Assembly: GCF_020283565.1 (NCBI RefSeq)
Contig: NC_060059.1
Coordinates: forward strand, 52,209,157-52,273,156
From: Trifolium pratense
Taxonomy: Eukaryota; Streptophyta; Magnoliopsida; Fabales; Fabaceae
Length of the DNA stretch: 64,000 bases
Direction of reading: 5' to 3'
Position numbers and translations under genes: made by a program. The notes below the pieces were generated by a model that was given only the letters and a program-made list of their open reading frames with translations, had not been told where the DNA came from and searched no databases. Shown here in pieces: positions 23,863-36,289 of this stretch (within the stretch, counting starts at the first letter, position 1; each line of letters begins with the position of its first letter).

Positions 23863-25547
23863 GAGTTATACTACCAAGATATGCCTTTCTGTAAATATGC
23901 ATTTATAGATGCTATGCTTCTTTGGTCTTTGGATTTTTTTTCTTTAATTTTTTTGAGTTTAAGGACATATACGAAAAACTGTCTTTCTCTCTTTCCTATC
24001 TTGTCCAAACGTCAACCACTGCAAACCACCCTTGTAAGTCATTCCTCTTCCCTTCCAAATCTAAATCCGACAGTCACGATGTAGCTCCGGTCTGTGGTGG
24101 TGCACTCGCGTCTACACGCCATCACCACCTTGGACCCCAACTGGGGTTGTTGATTATCAGTCGTCGGTACTGTCGCGATCTGCTTCAAAACACGGTCTCT
24201 GGGTTCGTTTAGGTTGTTGCAGATCTGATTGTTTATGCTCATTCTGAGTTGTGGCTTGTTGGTTCACGACTCTAGGTTCTGGTTGTAGCTTTTCCGGCGG
24301 CCTTGGGTCTGTGTGGTGCTTATTCCGATGGTGTGGCCAGTTTTGGTTTTTCTGTACATGGGTGTGCCTTCGTCGTTGATTCTATCATTACTTTGTTCTG
24401 GTTGAGCAATTTGATTCTGGACTTAGTTGATTCACTCGAAAGAGTTATGGTTTTGCGTCCTAGGTGCTTTTTGCGTTTAAGATGGTTTGATGGCCACTTG
24501 TCGTTGTCGTGGTTTCAACGCAGTAAGTTCTTGGTTTGTGTATCTGCTTCTGTGTTGGTGGTCAGGTTCATTTGCCAGTCTCGAAAGGTCCAGGTTCATT
24601 TGGGCTCGTCTCTATTTTGATTGCTCGTGACCATTCGTGCATCACACTTTTTTTGCAATTTGGTTTCCGCCTGTATGCGGGTTCGCAGCATTGTGCCCGT
24701 GCTGCGCGTATGTTTGCTTGTTGTATACGACCACTTTTGTTGTAGTTGTTTGACACTTTGACTGTTTGTATTACCCGATAGGGCTGATTACTACATTTTT
24801 ATGTGGTTTGACTAGGTCAGGTTCATGTCCCCCGGTCTTTGTACTTCCTTATATTTAATCTACTTTTCTTTCGTTTGCTTAAAAAGAAAATGGCATATAC
24901 TTTCAGTGTAAATATGAGAGTCCTCCATTTTTTTTTCTTCATTTCATAACATCTTTTTTAAAATGCAGTTACAAAAGTGAAGTGATGTGGCAAAACAATA
25001 GATTATATTGGATGTCAGTGTTTTTGACCACATATAGTTCTATAACTATCTTATTATCTACCACATAACAAGAAAGACAAATGATTTTTTTTGCATAAGA
25101 AAATTTAGTGGTTAATTTGTTAGGGGGAGAGGGAATTTGTTAGCAACAGGGATCAAAATAAAACCTTAGACTTCCTTCTTAATACTGCCATCATTATCAT
25201 TATTGCTGTCAAATTCGGCTTACACTTAAGTTTGACTAATAATATGTAGCAAGAAAATTATCCTCTCTAATTCCACTATAGCAGTTACAAAGCTTTAGTC
25301 ATTGAAGCATTTTCAAGAGTTAAGTAGTTTCCACAAAAAAAAAACCTCTCAAGATACTAATGTGTCTACTATAACATATATCATATATGCATTGTTGCAT
25401 TTCAACATGCTAAATGAAATACAATATACACATGATTGAACAAAAATAAGGCCAGAAGTTTCAGCCCTGCCATATTGCCTGCATGTGAGTCTTCATTTAA
25501 AATTACTCATGCAGATATGAAGCATTTTTCCTGAATATTTTTAACCT
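23863..25547. other. Intergenic region with a probable non-LTR retroelement 3' tail
   Basis: 24060-24890 is richer in G+C than its flanks, has no long intact frame, and ends ggtctttgtacttcctta, then a pyrimidine-rich stretch and gcttaaaaagaaaa, the style of plant LINE or SINE 3' ends. I cannot name the family. The remainder (24890-25547) is AT-rich and should include the ABCG22 3' UTR. Confidence 0.4.
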
Positions 25548-28500
25548 CTATTGAAGTTTCATTCGCCGCAACGAAAGATATGCCAAGAAACGGTAACCGA
25601 AAACCATGGCAATCAGTGCAGCTACTTCTGTCAAACCACTGTCAATTTTGACTCCATTTATGACAGGTGTGAGATGTTCATATTGCACTTTGAGCAACAG
25701 CTTGTAAGTGTGGTAGTTGAAAGACATGTAGCGTATCCATGAAATGAATATTGGTACTTTCTGCAAAATTTAGTATCATGTTAAAATTCTTCTGCTAATA
25801 AACTGCATGTTATCCGTGTCAACTATTTGATCATAAAATTTAGGTGTGCATGTAATTTTACCTGGACAAAAAATCCTCCAGCAAGCATGAAGGTCATCAC
25901 AGTTACCGAAGCTAGAGTTGTTGCTCTTTTCAAGTCCATAAGCGTAGCACCGATAGCAAGTCCAAGACCCTGCGTCACAACAACCAGCCATTATCAGCAC
26001 TGTAAGTTAGCTATTATAGTCAATGTTTTAAAAACTGAACCGGCGAAACCTTTAGGTCATGGTTCAACCGTTTTAAACTGCTTGAACCAAGATGAAACTG
26101 CAATTGGACCGCAAAAGCTGTAGTAAAGGCCGGTTTAAGGTTCAACCAGTTCAAGCATTCGGTTTGGGTTTTAAAACATTGGTTTTTGTTTTATTTTTGT
26201 ATTGTCTTCTTAGTAATTTCTGAAAAGCATACCTGAGCTGCAATGATGCAGAGGAAAACAGTAAGAATGGTGAGGAAAAAGGGGGCAGTGCTTAGTCTCA
26301 GACCAGCCATGAAGTAAACAACGAGGAGAAAAAGCACCGGTAATATCAGGTCTAATGGAAGGTCACTTGTAGTTCTAGCAAGGAAGTATGCGCTTAATCT
26401 GTACATATCTGCTGCGCGTTCTTTATTCAACATGGCTCTCTCTTGAGGAAATGTAAATATTGCAGTAAAAACCGGAAAGAATCCCCAGAACACAGCAATG
26501 AAGAAAAGGAGTCCTGCCTGCAAATTACAAATGTTCAAATGTTATTGAAAGATGATCACGTCTTATGATGCGTTTGAAAGAGCTCATTTCTAGTTTGTTT
26601 AGGCTTATCATATGTACTTGAATAGACCCTGATTGGATAAACAACTTAATTAAATGTTTTTAGCATTAGCGCTTATCGTATATATAAGTGCTTATATATT
26701 AGCAATTTCTGTAACAAAAAAAAAAATATAGTCAAACTGTCTTCATAAGCTATTCTAAAAACTTTATATCTTACTAACATGGCATAAGCTATTTATATAA
26801 GCTCTCCTAAATAGTCTCACAACACAAGTGTTTATAACAGTAAATAAACTCAAATAAGTCAATCCAAACGGGCTAAGTGCTGGAAAAACTTATAAAAATA
26901 GCTTATGACATGTTTTCAACTTATTTTGATAAACTTTTTAGGATGTGTTATAAAAATAGTTTACCTGATCTTGCAGATCTTTTGGGTTCTTAGCATCTGA
27001 TTGCCACCAGAGTAATCCTAAGATGATTGCAGTGGATAAAACTTGTGTGATTCTCAACCAGCTAAAATAGTCATGCCTCCTTTCTTTGATTCCTCTCCAA
27101 AAAAGTATGGAAAATTGCTCATCCCACCTTGCTCCCCATTGTCTTTGTGGACATACTTTATCCTTCAAAGCTTCATCTTGAGGTACAGAAACCATTATTT
27201 TTCTCTTCTCTGTTTCCGCAACTCGAGATTCATATGCCTCCACCAGATACTGTTAAAATTCACATGTTCAAATATTTTCTCAAGGCCTGATTAATGTATA
27301 TAGTGAGTCAAATATATTGGAGTTTCTTTGTGTAGATACAATAGAACATTAGATTATGTAGCTATGAAGTACTGACACACACATGAACACTGACACATGT
27401 CGGACACCAGACACTCCGTTTGAAATATCGATGCTACAAAGTCGTAAACTTGTAGTAAAAGAGAAAGAGAAATTTTACCTCATGGACTACTGCTGGTGAT
27501 GGTTTTCCATTATATTTTTCAACTTCTGCATTTCCAATTAGCACTTTATCCTCCAACTCTGATGGTACGGAAACATCATTTATGTTTCCATTAGCAAGGT
27601 CTAGCAAAAACTCTGCTGGATTCATGGAAATAAGCGGTGTACATCCTATAGATTGGAAGTAATTCATTGCTTCTGATGCTTTTCCAAAGTAAAGCAAACT
27701 CCCTTTCCCAAGAAGGATCAACTTGTCAAACTTGTGGAAGAGTCTACTTGACGGTTGGTGAATTGTTGTTACAACTGTTTTACCCGCCTACGATATAATT
27801 AACAGGTTAGTCATAAAGATTTAGTCTCGAGAAGATACACGCTGATTCATCAGTAAAGCATGGAATTAAACAAGTCACTGAACAGTGTTGTCAATCATAG
27901 ATGCGAAAAAGAGCAATTTCTTTAAATTCTGCTACGTTACAATGCAATATCACGGCTATAGATGCTATTTAACAAAATTTGTACTAAACAGTGTTGTGGA
28001 ATGATAGCAATTTGTTTAAATTTTGTTATGCTATATGCTATGAAGGTTTTATAATACCTCTGCTATGTCTTGCAGCATCTGAACAATCTTCAACGCGGTT
28101 GTTGAATCCAAACCAGATGTTGGTTCATCAAGAAACAGAATAGAAGGGTTGATTATGATCTCATTTCCAATACAAACTCTTTTCCTCTCTCCACCAGATA
28201 TTCCGCGAACAAATGAACCACCAATCATAGTATCTTGGCACCTGTTTTCATGCATACAATACGAAACAGTTGGCTTCTATAACTAAGGAATAATATGTGT
28301 ATATTGGTTATAATGCTTATATGAATTTTATGCTTATAATAGTTACGGAATCATTTACCTCTCCAAGCCAAGCTCATAGATGACATCTAAAGCTCTTTTT
28401 TCCTTTTGCTCCTTAGTGAATGTCTTTGGAAGTCTTAACCGGGCTGCGTATGTTAACGTCTCTTTCACAGTCAGGTGAGGAAACAAAACATCATCTTGTG

Positions 28501-31500
28501 TCACAAATCCTATCCTGCATGCCATCATATGCTTCTTGTAAGTACAATACTTATCTTATTGATAAAAGAACATTTTGATCACCAAACAACTCTGCAAAAT
28601 TCCATTCTGAATTTGAAACTTTTTATTTGTTAAGAGTTGCATTAATCTGTTTTTTTTGTTGTCCAGGCCCTATGTAAGTCACTTTGAACTCCGACTAATT
28701 TGAGTCAAGTTGACCATAAACAAGGTAAAGTTTTTTCTGTGTCTAACTTTTTACTCGCAAGAGTCGAATCAGTGACATTATATGAAGAAATCCAAACTAC
28801 TCGTCACTTGTATCATCAGAATCTGTTATTTAAGGTGTGTTAATTTAAGTAGTATATTCTAGTTTCAACAAAATCATGCTATGCCACTGATTTTAGCAAA
28901 AACTACACTTTTGAATTTCAATAAAATCACATTGCCATCGTGATTTCACCAAATTCACTGTCAGTCCAAACATGCACTGAATCACATGGTAAATTGGTAT
29001 ATAATCTAATAAATATACTCCCTCTGATCTCATATATAAGCAAAGATTATTTTTTCAGGTTCATTGAATAACTAATGTATCTGGTTCATATTACCAGATA
29101 CATCAGTTATTCAATGAACCTGAAAAAAGAATCATTTGTTGCTTACATAAAATCGGAGCGAGTATATAAGAAAGTAATCAACCCTAGCTAGCTTGGATTT
29201 TGACCTGCTTTTAAGGAACTTGGAATATGATTGGTCATTGTAAGTGATAGAACCACCAACTGTGTGCTGAGTTAGCCTTCCTCCAAGGAGATTTAAAAGA
29301 GTTGTCTTTCCACTTCCTGAGGGACCCATCAATGCCAAAACTTCACCTGGATTTACAGAACCACTTATCCCATACAAGATGTCTTTCTCTTCACTTGATG
29401 TCATGCCTTTCAGCACTACCTTGTAGGTCACATCAGTGAACTGCATATATTCCAAAATAAGTATATATATAATAACTCACCATCAACAACACAATATAAA
29501 ATATAGGGTTAAATACCAAAATTATTATTTGAAATTGTAAGACTGAAATTGCAAAAAAAATAGTCTCTGCAGTTGCGCGCAGAGGATACCCAATTAACAC
29601 CAAAAAAGTACATAATACATTGATAACTTGAAAAATAAATTTGTTTACTAACAAAAAACACTTATTATTTTTAACTTGAAACTTTGTACAAGACTGAACT
29701 GAACCATGCTATTGTTAGCCATGTTCCACTTGACCTTGTTCTTGAAAGCTTCATCCTTGCCTGCTCAAATACACAGGGCTACATCAATCTCATATTCTAT
29801 AGATCAAGGTTTGAGCCCTGGTTGAGCTAGTTGCAAGAATACTTGAAATGAGAAAAAAAAAGCAAAAACTCAAAACTTTATGACATGTAAAATAAAATGT
29901 GTACTAGTATATTATTTATTACCTTTAGATATATAGGCAGAGTAGGTTCTGTTTGAAACTTTGTCTTTGTCCTAATTCCTGCTTCAATATCCTCAGCTGC
30001 AACATACATAATTAACCCTTAAATGTAGGAAAATAAAGCTCCTTAATAAGGAAATTATGATTAGTTTCAATTAGTATATGATTGTATAAGAATGTGGGGG
30101 AGGTGTTATATTTTAATGATGGCTATATATAATATCTAGAAAATGATATGCATGGATATGATTTTCGTATGATTGATTACACTACTACATGATCCGTTAA
30201 AAGGGTGCAATATATATTGTAATTAGGACACACAAGTGGGGAAGACAAACATGGACCATGATGTTTATAACCTATAAGACGAGAAGATTGACCTAGACAA
30301 GTTGTAACTGTGAAGTCAAGATCACTGCATAAAAGTCAATCAGAAAATTAATTGAGGGACCATAAATGATTTAAACAATATTAACTAACTCTCCAAGAAG
30401 AAAGGAAGATGAAAGGTGGAAAATAGAAGAAAGAGATTGTTCATTGGAGAAATGGTTTCCATGTACTTAATCGTTGATTTTTATATAGTTTATAATCTTA
30501 ATCGTTGATTTTTATATGAGACAATTCACGAATGGTTTATATAAGGAGACGTGTATTTATTGAAATTATAATATGTACGATATAATTTTAACTTATCATC
30601 CAACGTGCCGACTAGGTGATTGTAGAGTTCTTGGATTGTATATGGATTCCAATCCATTCACTTTAATATGATAATTTCTACGGCGGATCACCTTAGACTA
30701 GTAATTGAAAATTGATCAAAACTTTAATATGATGACTCACATTGGTTCTATGAAGAAGTTTATAGTTTTTTTATAAAGTTTGATACAATGACCTGATCAA
30801 CGATAGTTTCTGTATTGTTTTATTGTTTTTGTGACACCTATATCGATCAAGTCATTATTTCAGTCACAGAGATAAAAATGGCCGTAAATTTTTACTTTTA
30901 AAGAACGACATATCTCTTCGATGGTGTTTGAACAATTTCATGCATTGGTCCATAGTGTGGTCCATGGTGGAACTTCCCACCTAATTAAATATAATTGGTC
31001 CTTCAAGACCATAGTCAACCAAATTGGTCATGTCCCCCTTGCAAAAATAGTGATACGAAAAGAAGTGCAACTTGCTTCTTGTTATAGAAAGAAAGTTGGA
31101 AAAGAGGAGAAAAGACAAAAAGATCAATGAGAAGAAGTCACTCCCAGCACAAAAAGTCACACATAAATCACATCAATAGTGGAAAATTGAGCATACATAT
31201 GAAACAATAATTGTACATTAATTGCTCATAACGATGTTACTACTATTTTGTGTTTAAAATCAATGTAGCATTATGAATTTGCATGTGCATAATCATTTTA
31301 CTCTAATGAAAATGACTCAAACATAGACAGCAGTAGTCACTACTACTGTTTTCGTGTGCTGTCTAGTAGTGTACATGAATTTTTGGACGTTTAGTCAAGA
31401 GATTATGGTTAGAGAGGTGGTTGGAAGGACTGGACCCGGCGGCAATGATACATGATATTAGTTTAGATATTATATGGGGCATTCTATGCGGTTTCACGTC

Positions 31501-34500
31501 GTAATCGTTGATTTGATAATCAGACCGTTCATATTTAAAATATAGTTTTATAAAATAAAATAATCGTAGTCGCCAATCAGAAATCAGATGATTCAGATCA
31601 ATTACAGCAAAGTGTTGTAACTATAGAAAGTTTGATTCCGGCATTCTATGGCTGCCGTGTATAGGATGATTTCTCAATTCATCTCTCATTTACTATTCTT
31701 TTTTCACTAGGGTATTTTGGAGTACCTTAATTTTAAGAATACAGAGGGATGAATTGTGAAATTAATAGATTGTTTGAACTTTTTTTTATTGGGTAGTTTA
31801 GTAATTAAAATTTCAAAATAGATTAGTGGTAGGGACATTGCACTATATGTGCAGGAGTCCGGGTTCGAATCCGAGACACTTTACTTATTCACTTTTAAGG
31901 TAAATTTTCTAGCCAATAGGCTACTTAATAAAAAAAATTAGTGGTAACCTCTAATATTTTTTAGTGCAAGCTTTTTGGTTCAAATCCCTATAATATTTTT
32001 TTTTTCATGATTTTAGTTCTAGTCATTATGATGTGTCCTTTTGATGTTATATATGAGGATAATTATTTTTGTTGTGTTTTTATGTTATTTACAATTTAAA
32101 TAGAGAATGATTATTTTTGCATTTTTTTATTAGGGATCATTTTTAATATTCGAGCAGGGCCACCAAATAGTCAGAGATGACCCTGATTGCATTATATAAG
32201 AGTTGGAGTTCAAATTCAAAATTATACTTATTTAAATAATGAAATTCTGGCCACTAAATTATTTGACTATAAAAAAAATCACTTTGTAGATTAATGTGTG
32301 ACATACTCTTACTTCTTATGATCTCCAAAAACACATCATGTTACGTTTCAAAAACACTGATATGACAAACAGTTTGACATTTGTCAACGATGATGTGGCA
32401 AATGAAGTTGATTCATGTGGTGGGTGATTCATTAGATGACAAGGATCGCTGATTCACATGGTGATTCCAGGTTCATTTGCCACATCATCGTTGCCAAATG
32501 TCAAACCGTTTGTCATATTAGCATTTTTGAAATGGACAATAACGTTAGAGACTAAAACCAAATGAATTTGCACATTTAATGAGTTTTAAAAAAATTAAAA
32601 ATACAAGGACTAAAATCAAAATATCGCGTACATATATGGACGAATGTGTTATTTAAACCTAAAAAAGAAAGAAAAAAAGAATTTAAAAAAAAAAAAGCCT
32701 AAAAAAAAAAACTAATTTCTATATTCGAGAGTGGAGACCACCTAGTGAGTGAGCAGTCAGGGCCCAAATTTAGTTGCTTCACATGACTTCACTTGTAATA
32801 CAGCCCAACTAATTTATTTAGCTACGGACGTACCAACAAAATAGAAGTAACTGTACTCACTCTGTACTATTGCACTAAATCCAACGGACTGAGATTCTTT
32901 TCTGTAATTTTTTTTTTGGTACATCTTTTCTGTAATTTAAGTCACAATTATTACACTTATTTATATTTAGAGTTTTATTTTTGCCACTCTATCGATTCTG
33001 GGGTGAGCCCTACGAAATTATCAAAATATTTCGTCCGCTATTTTATAATGTCCGCTACTTAAGTAGTCGAAGGGTAAAATGGAAAACGTGTAGGGCGCGC
33101 GAGTAATCGGTAGGGTGGCAAAAGTAATTCTCTAAATTTAAGTCGATAATTATAGATGAAAAGTTTAGATTTACACAATTTTTATAAATGACATTCGGGA
33201 GAATCTGAAATTGATTTTTGTTTGGAACAATTTTTAACCAACTTTATTTATTTCGGGACCGAATTCTGAATTATTAGTTTTTTTCTTCGAAAACCAGAAG
33301 GTTGAAATAAAAAAAAATTACTATAAATGATCTCCATCGTAAAATTTAAATTAGACAACCCAAATCTGTTACAACATCTTACTATAACAGTCAGAAATCA
33401 AAATATAAATCTACCAAAGTAAAAAAAGTTAATTTCTATTTTAGTAGTAATTAATATGGCAAAGAAAAGTTTATATTTAATTTATCTCAAGTTGTTTCAG
33501 AAAAATTCATCTAAAGTTAAAAATTTCAAACTTTTGTGGAAGACATTTTTATAATGTTTTATACATATTTATAAAAAATCATTCAAAAATTTAAAACTTA
33601 AAAGACTAAAAATTTATGTATAAAAGAACTTGTATGGAAAAAATTTTGAAATGATTACTATATAATATTTGGTTAACACTCCGGTATTCATTTTATTTGA
33701 TCATATGTTAGTATATTATTGAGATCGACAATTCTAATAGATCCATAAATAGTGTTTAATATAAAAAAATTAATAAATATTATTTGTGAATCTATCACAA
33801 TTGTCCACTTCAACAAGTGTACCGGTAGATATTTAGCTTATGAAATTAGTTTACTATTCAACTTTTTTTTTTTTTTACTGGGGAGGCTGTTTTAGTTAAT
33901 ATATCTCATTTTGACTTGTTAAAAAAAAAATTCTTATTTTTTGTGAAATTTTACGATATGATACTCTTATGAATAAATTTGAACGGTTATACTACTATAT
34001 TTATCTAGGAAGCACCGACACCTCTATGATTAGGCGTGTCGCGGTGTCCGATACTCGTATGACACTTGTACGACACGTGTCGGATAGCTCATATCGGTGT
34101 CTAAAAAAAATTCAAATTTTCCTTTAGTTTGACACTCTTTTGATCGGTGTCCGACACGTGTAAGAGACTCGTATGACACGTGTCGGACAAGTGTCTCACA
34201 AATAATTATTTTTTCTTTGTTTATACACTCCTTATGCACATATCAGATATATCTACAAAAGTTAAAGATGTGTAGAAACAACAATATTAATCAATGAGAG
34301 ATTGAAGACATTACATTTTGATTACGATATTTTTAGTTTTTTCGATTGTAGATGGATAAATAAAGGTAAAATACTCTCATATATTGTTTAAAACTTTTTT
34401 TTTAAAAAATAACTTGCTCAAATTAGATTTACATGTATATATTTTGGTTTTCAATTTATATGTTTTATAAATATGTAGCGTTGTCGTGTACTATATTTTT

Positions 34501-36289
34501 TACATTAACGGTGTCGTGGTGTCCGTGTCCGTGTCGTGATATTCATGCCGGACTCCATGCTTCATAGATACTCACTCCGTCTCAAAAATGTTGTCTTTTA
34601 AGGTTGTTTCATACATATTAAGAAATGTAATGATGTTATTAAAAGAAGTAATATTTTTACTAAATTACCCCTATTAGTTATTGATTTGTTTCCTTGAGAA
34701 TAATGCATATAGTAATTATTAGGGATACAATTGAAAAATATTACATTAAAAAGTGAGAATAACAATTATTTTAAGAAAAAAATTTATTCCTAAAATGACA
34801 ATTATTTTGGGACGAAAGACGATTTACACTCGTTTGACTCTTGCGTTTCACACGTATAATAGATTTTGTTTAGCCCTTACCCAAATGTCACTTTCATAAT
34901 AAATTAATTGCATACTTTTTTTTGTGTTTGCTAATTAGAAAAGAGAAATCCACCAACATCTACAAAAGTAAATCAGAGACCACCAACCCCACCACCCATA
35001 TATTTTGTGGTCACCATAGCGGCACGAAGCCTTACTTAGGCATGGGTAACATTTGTTCTCATTACTACTCTAATAATACACAAACACAAGTAGTAATTCA
35101 ACTAATAAAAATGTCAAAAATATTAGGTCGGACGTTATGATCATGATTCGAATTCCGATTCTTTTATTTGTGTTTATAAATCTGTAATAATTTTGTGATT
35201 TTATCTATCTATAAAAAAAAATAATAACAATTCTAATATAGATGTACAAAACAATTTGCTAAAAATAAAACAACAGAAAAATGATACTACTTTATTAAAC
35301 AAAACACCTAATCAAAAAAGGGAAAGATAAAAAAGCATCATTTGCGTCATGCAAAAAAAAAAAGAAGAGAAAAAGAGAGCACCATATATGTAACATTTTG
35401 TCATATAACTATTAATTTGACACTTTAAATAAAGAGATCTCTCCTTTCTTATACTTTTTTTTTTTTTTTGTTTACACCTTTCTTATACTTTACTTTGAGT
35501 TGGATACGATATCAACCCAAAGTAAACTTTTTTAGATAAATGTTAGTGATTTATGTTAGTTTTCAATCATTAATCTAGCTAGTTTTTTGTGACGCTTAAT
35601 CAACATATTTACAAACGCGCACACACATATACAATTTGCATAGGGTTTAATAGATTTACAACATCAAAATAAAAAAATTTGTGCATTTTTAATACCATTT
35701 TATCATAGCACTAGTTAAAATTTTCCATTATTTTTTGCCCACCGTGCATACCAATTAAACTCATTTGCATATCCTAAAATTTATTTTTGCCTAAAGCAAA
35801 ATAAATCTTATTCTTTTAAACTAAATGCCATGTTAAAAATTAATTTATCTTGTACCATAATCTTGTGAGATAATGAATGAAATTAAAGTAGATTAATGGA
35901 GAGAAGCTCTTACGAATCATATCATCGTCACTGAATGGTTTTGTATCACCAATTTGATCAGGAGGCATAGTGAATCCAGTAAATGAAAATGAGAGACCCA
36001 AGCTTGCACTTGAAGCTCGGCTAAGAGCCGCGCCGCTACCCAACTCATCAAAATCAATCTTCAATTGAGCACTTCTTGTTTTCCTTATGTGTGTGTTCTT
36101 CCTTTCGCTGTGCCCCGGCGATGCCGCAGTTATCCTCCGACTTGACTTCCTCGACAATCCTCCGCTCCCTTCCACTGCTCCATTTGCCGAGTGATCACTC
36201 GATTGTGGCGACTTTAGAGCCGCCACCATCGACTCCACCAGCTGATCTGATTTTGTCCTAGATATCCCCATTGTATTTCCTTTCTCCAT
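25548..36289 (-). CDS. ABCG22: ABCG half-size transporter, ABCG22 type
   Basis: Ten exons on the minus strand join in phase to 741 codons: 36289-35914, 29996-29923, 29440-29205, 28514-28359, 28241-28058, 27787-27479, 27249-26965, 26517-26233, 25969-25862 and 25760-25548. The order is nucleotide-binding domain then membrane domain, as in white-brown half-transporters that act as dimers. Walker A GPSGSGKT is near residue 189, the signature ISGGERKR near 295, Walker [12 protein letters not shown] near 316, and the H-loop TTIHQPSS is in exon 6. Exons 7-10 give six hydrophobic spans and a short C-terminus. The N-terminal extension, with [17 protein letters not shown] and [16 protein letters not shown], is characteristic of ABCG22. 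Arabidopsis ABCG22 affects stomatal closure and water loss; the substrate is not established from sequence. Introns are filled with small transposons, but the coding sequence is intact. Confidence 0.93.
26019..26182. mobile_element. MITE in ABCG22 intron 8
   Basis: Termini caatgttttaaaa and ttttaaaacattg are inverted, with internal inverted patches (gaaccgg / ccggttt). It is 164 bp long and contains no coding sequence. Confidence 0.55.
26570..26890. mobile_element. MITE-like element in ABCG22 intron 7
   Basis: Starts near gatgcgtttgaaagagct and ends near gtcaatccaaacgggct. The interior is dominated by gcttat / ataagc words shared with the PPR and CRTISO intron copies. Confidence 0.45.
29016..29164. 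mobile_element. Stowaway-like MITE in ABCG22 intron 3
   Basis: Almost the whole length is a palindrome: tactccctctgatc at one end, cggagcgagta at the other, and aggttcattgaataact repeated inverted around a centre near 29090. TA flanks fit Tc1/mariner target preference. It would form a long hairpin in the pre-mRNA. Confidence 0.7.
31832..31936 (+). mobile_element. 5'-truncated tRNA-derived SINE
   Basis: A B-box-like gggttcgaatcc at about 31860, a body matching the SINEs at 46523 and 54681, and a terminal A run are flanked by attagtggta at 31822-31831 and 31937-31946, a 10-bp target duplication. The A box is missing. Confidence 0.7.
32330..32560. repeat. Inverted-repeat element in ABCG22 intron 1
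   Basis: Arms of about 55 bp (32347-32406 and 32472-32533), containing gacaaacagtttgacattt and its complement plus gatgatgtggcaaatga, flank a 65-bp loop. It is MITE-like. A target duplication was not identified. Confidence 0.65.
32966..33137. mobile_element. MITE with ~30-bp inverted ends
   Basis: Left end ttttgccactctatcgatt and right end aatcggtagggtggcaaaa are imperfect inverted repeats about 170 bp apart. Confidence 0.55.
33897..33932 (+). mobile_element. LINE 3'-end remnant
   Basis: The bases atatctcattttgacttgtt plus an A run match the terminus of the LINE at 11026-13551 (one difference). Only the tail of the element is present. Confidence 0.55.
34010..34565. repeat. Dispersed 'gtgtcggtgctt' repeat
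   Basis: The segment begins with agcaccgacac and holds many copies of gacacgtgtcgg and its complement; the right end has ggtgtcgtggtgtccgtg. The overall inverted organisation resembles an MITE of about 550 bp. Shorter relatives are in CRTISO intron 8 and ABCG22 intron 6. Confidence 0.5.
34569..34820. mobile_element. MITE (ctcactccgtctc type)
   Basis: Left end tactcactccgtctcaaaaa and right end attattttgggacgaaag are imperfect inverted repeats, typical of plant MITEs whose termini read 'ctccctccgtcccaaa'. Confidence 0.55.
35085..35220 (+). mobile_element. Degenerate SINE-like copy
   Basis: A-box-like taattcaactaataaaaat, B-box-like atgattcgaattccg and an A-rich end. The 3' portion (gtttataaatctgtaataat and onward) matches the SINE interrupted at 54343-55500. 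Confidence 0.45.

Larger units (their letters stand above)
29997..35913 (-). other. ABCG22 intron 1 (5.9 kb)
   Basis: The intron separates the N-terminal exon from the rest of the gene. GT is at 35913-35912 and AG at 29998-29997, and the split codon is restored (MI|P|EDIEAG). It contains SINE, MITE and inverted-repeat elements listed separately, with no other gene. The reading frame at 30921-31130 has no family signature. Confidence 0.85.

Noticed and set aside
24303..24620. 105-codon plus-strand frame with hydrophobic segments
   Set aside because: It lies in the retroposon-like GC-richer segment, overlaps other frames of similar length and shows no family signature.
30921..31130. 69-codon frame in ABCG22 intron 1
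   Set aside because: No family signature; it lies in an intron on the opposite strand with AT-rich flanks.
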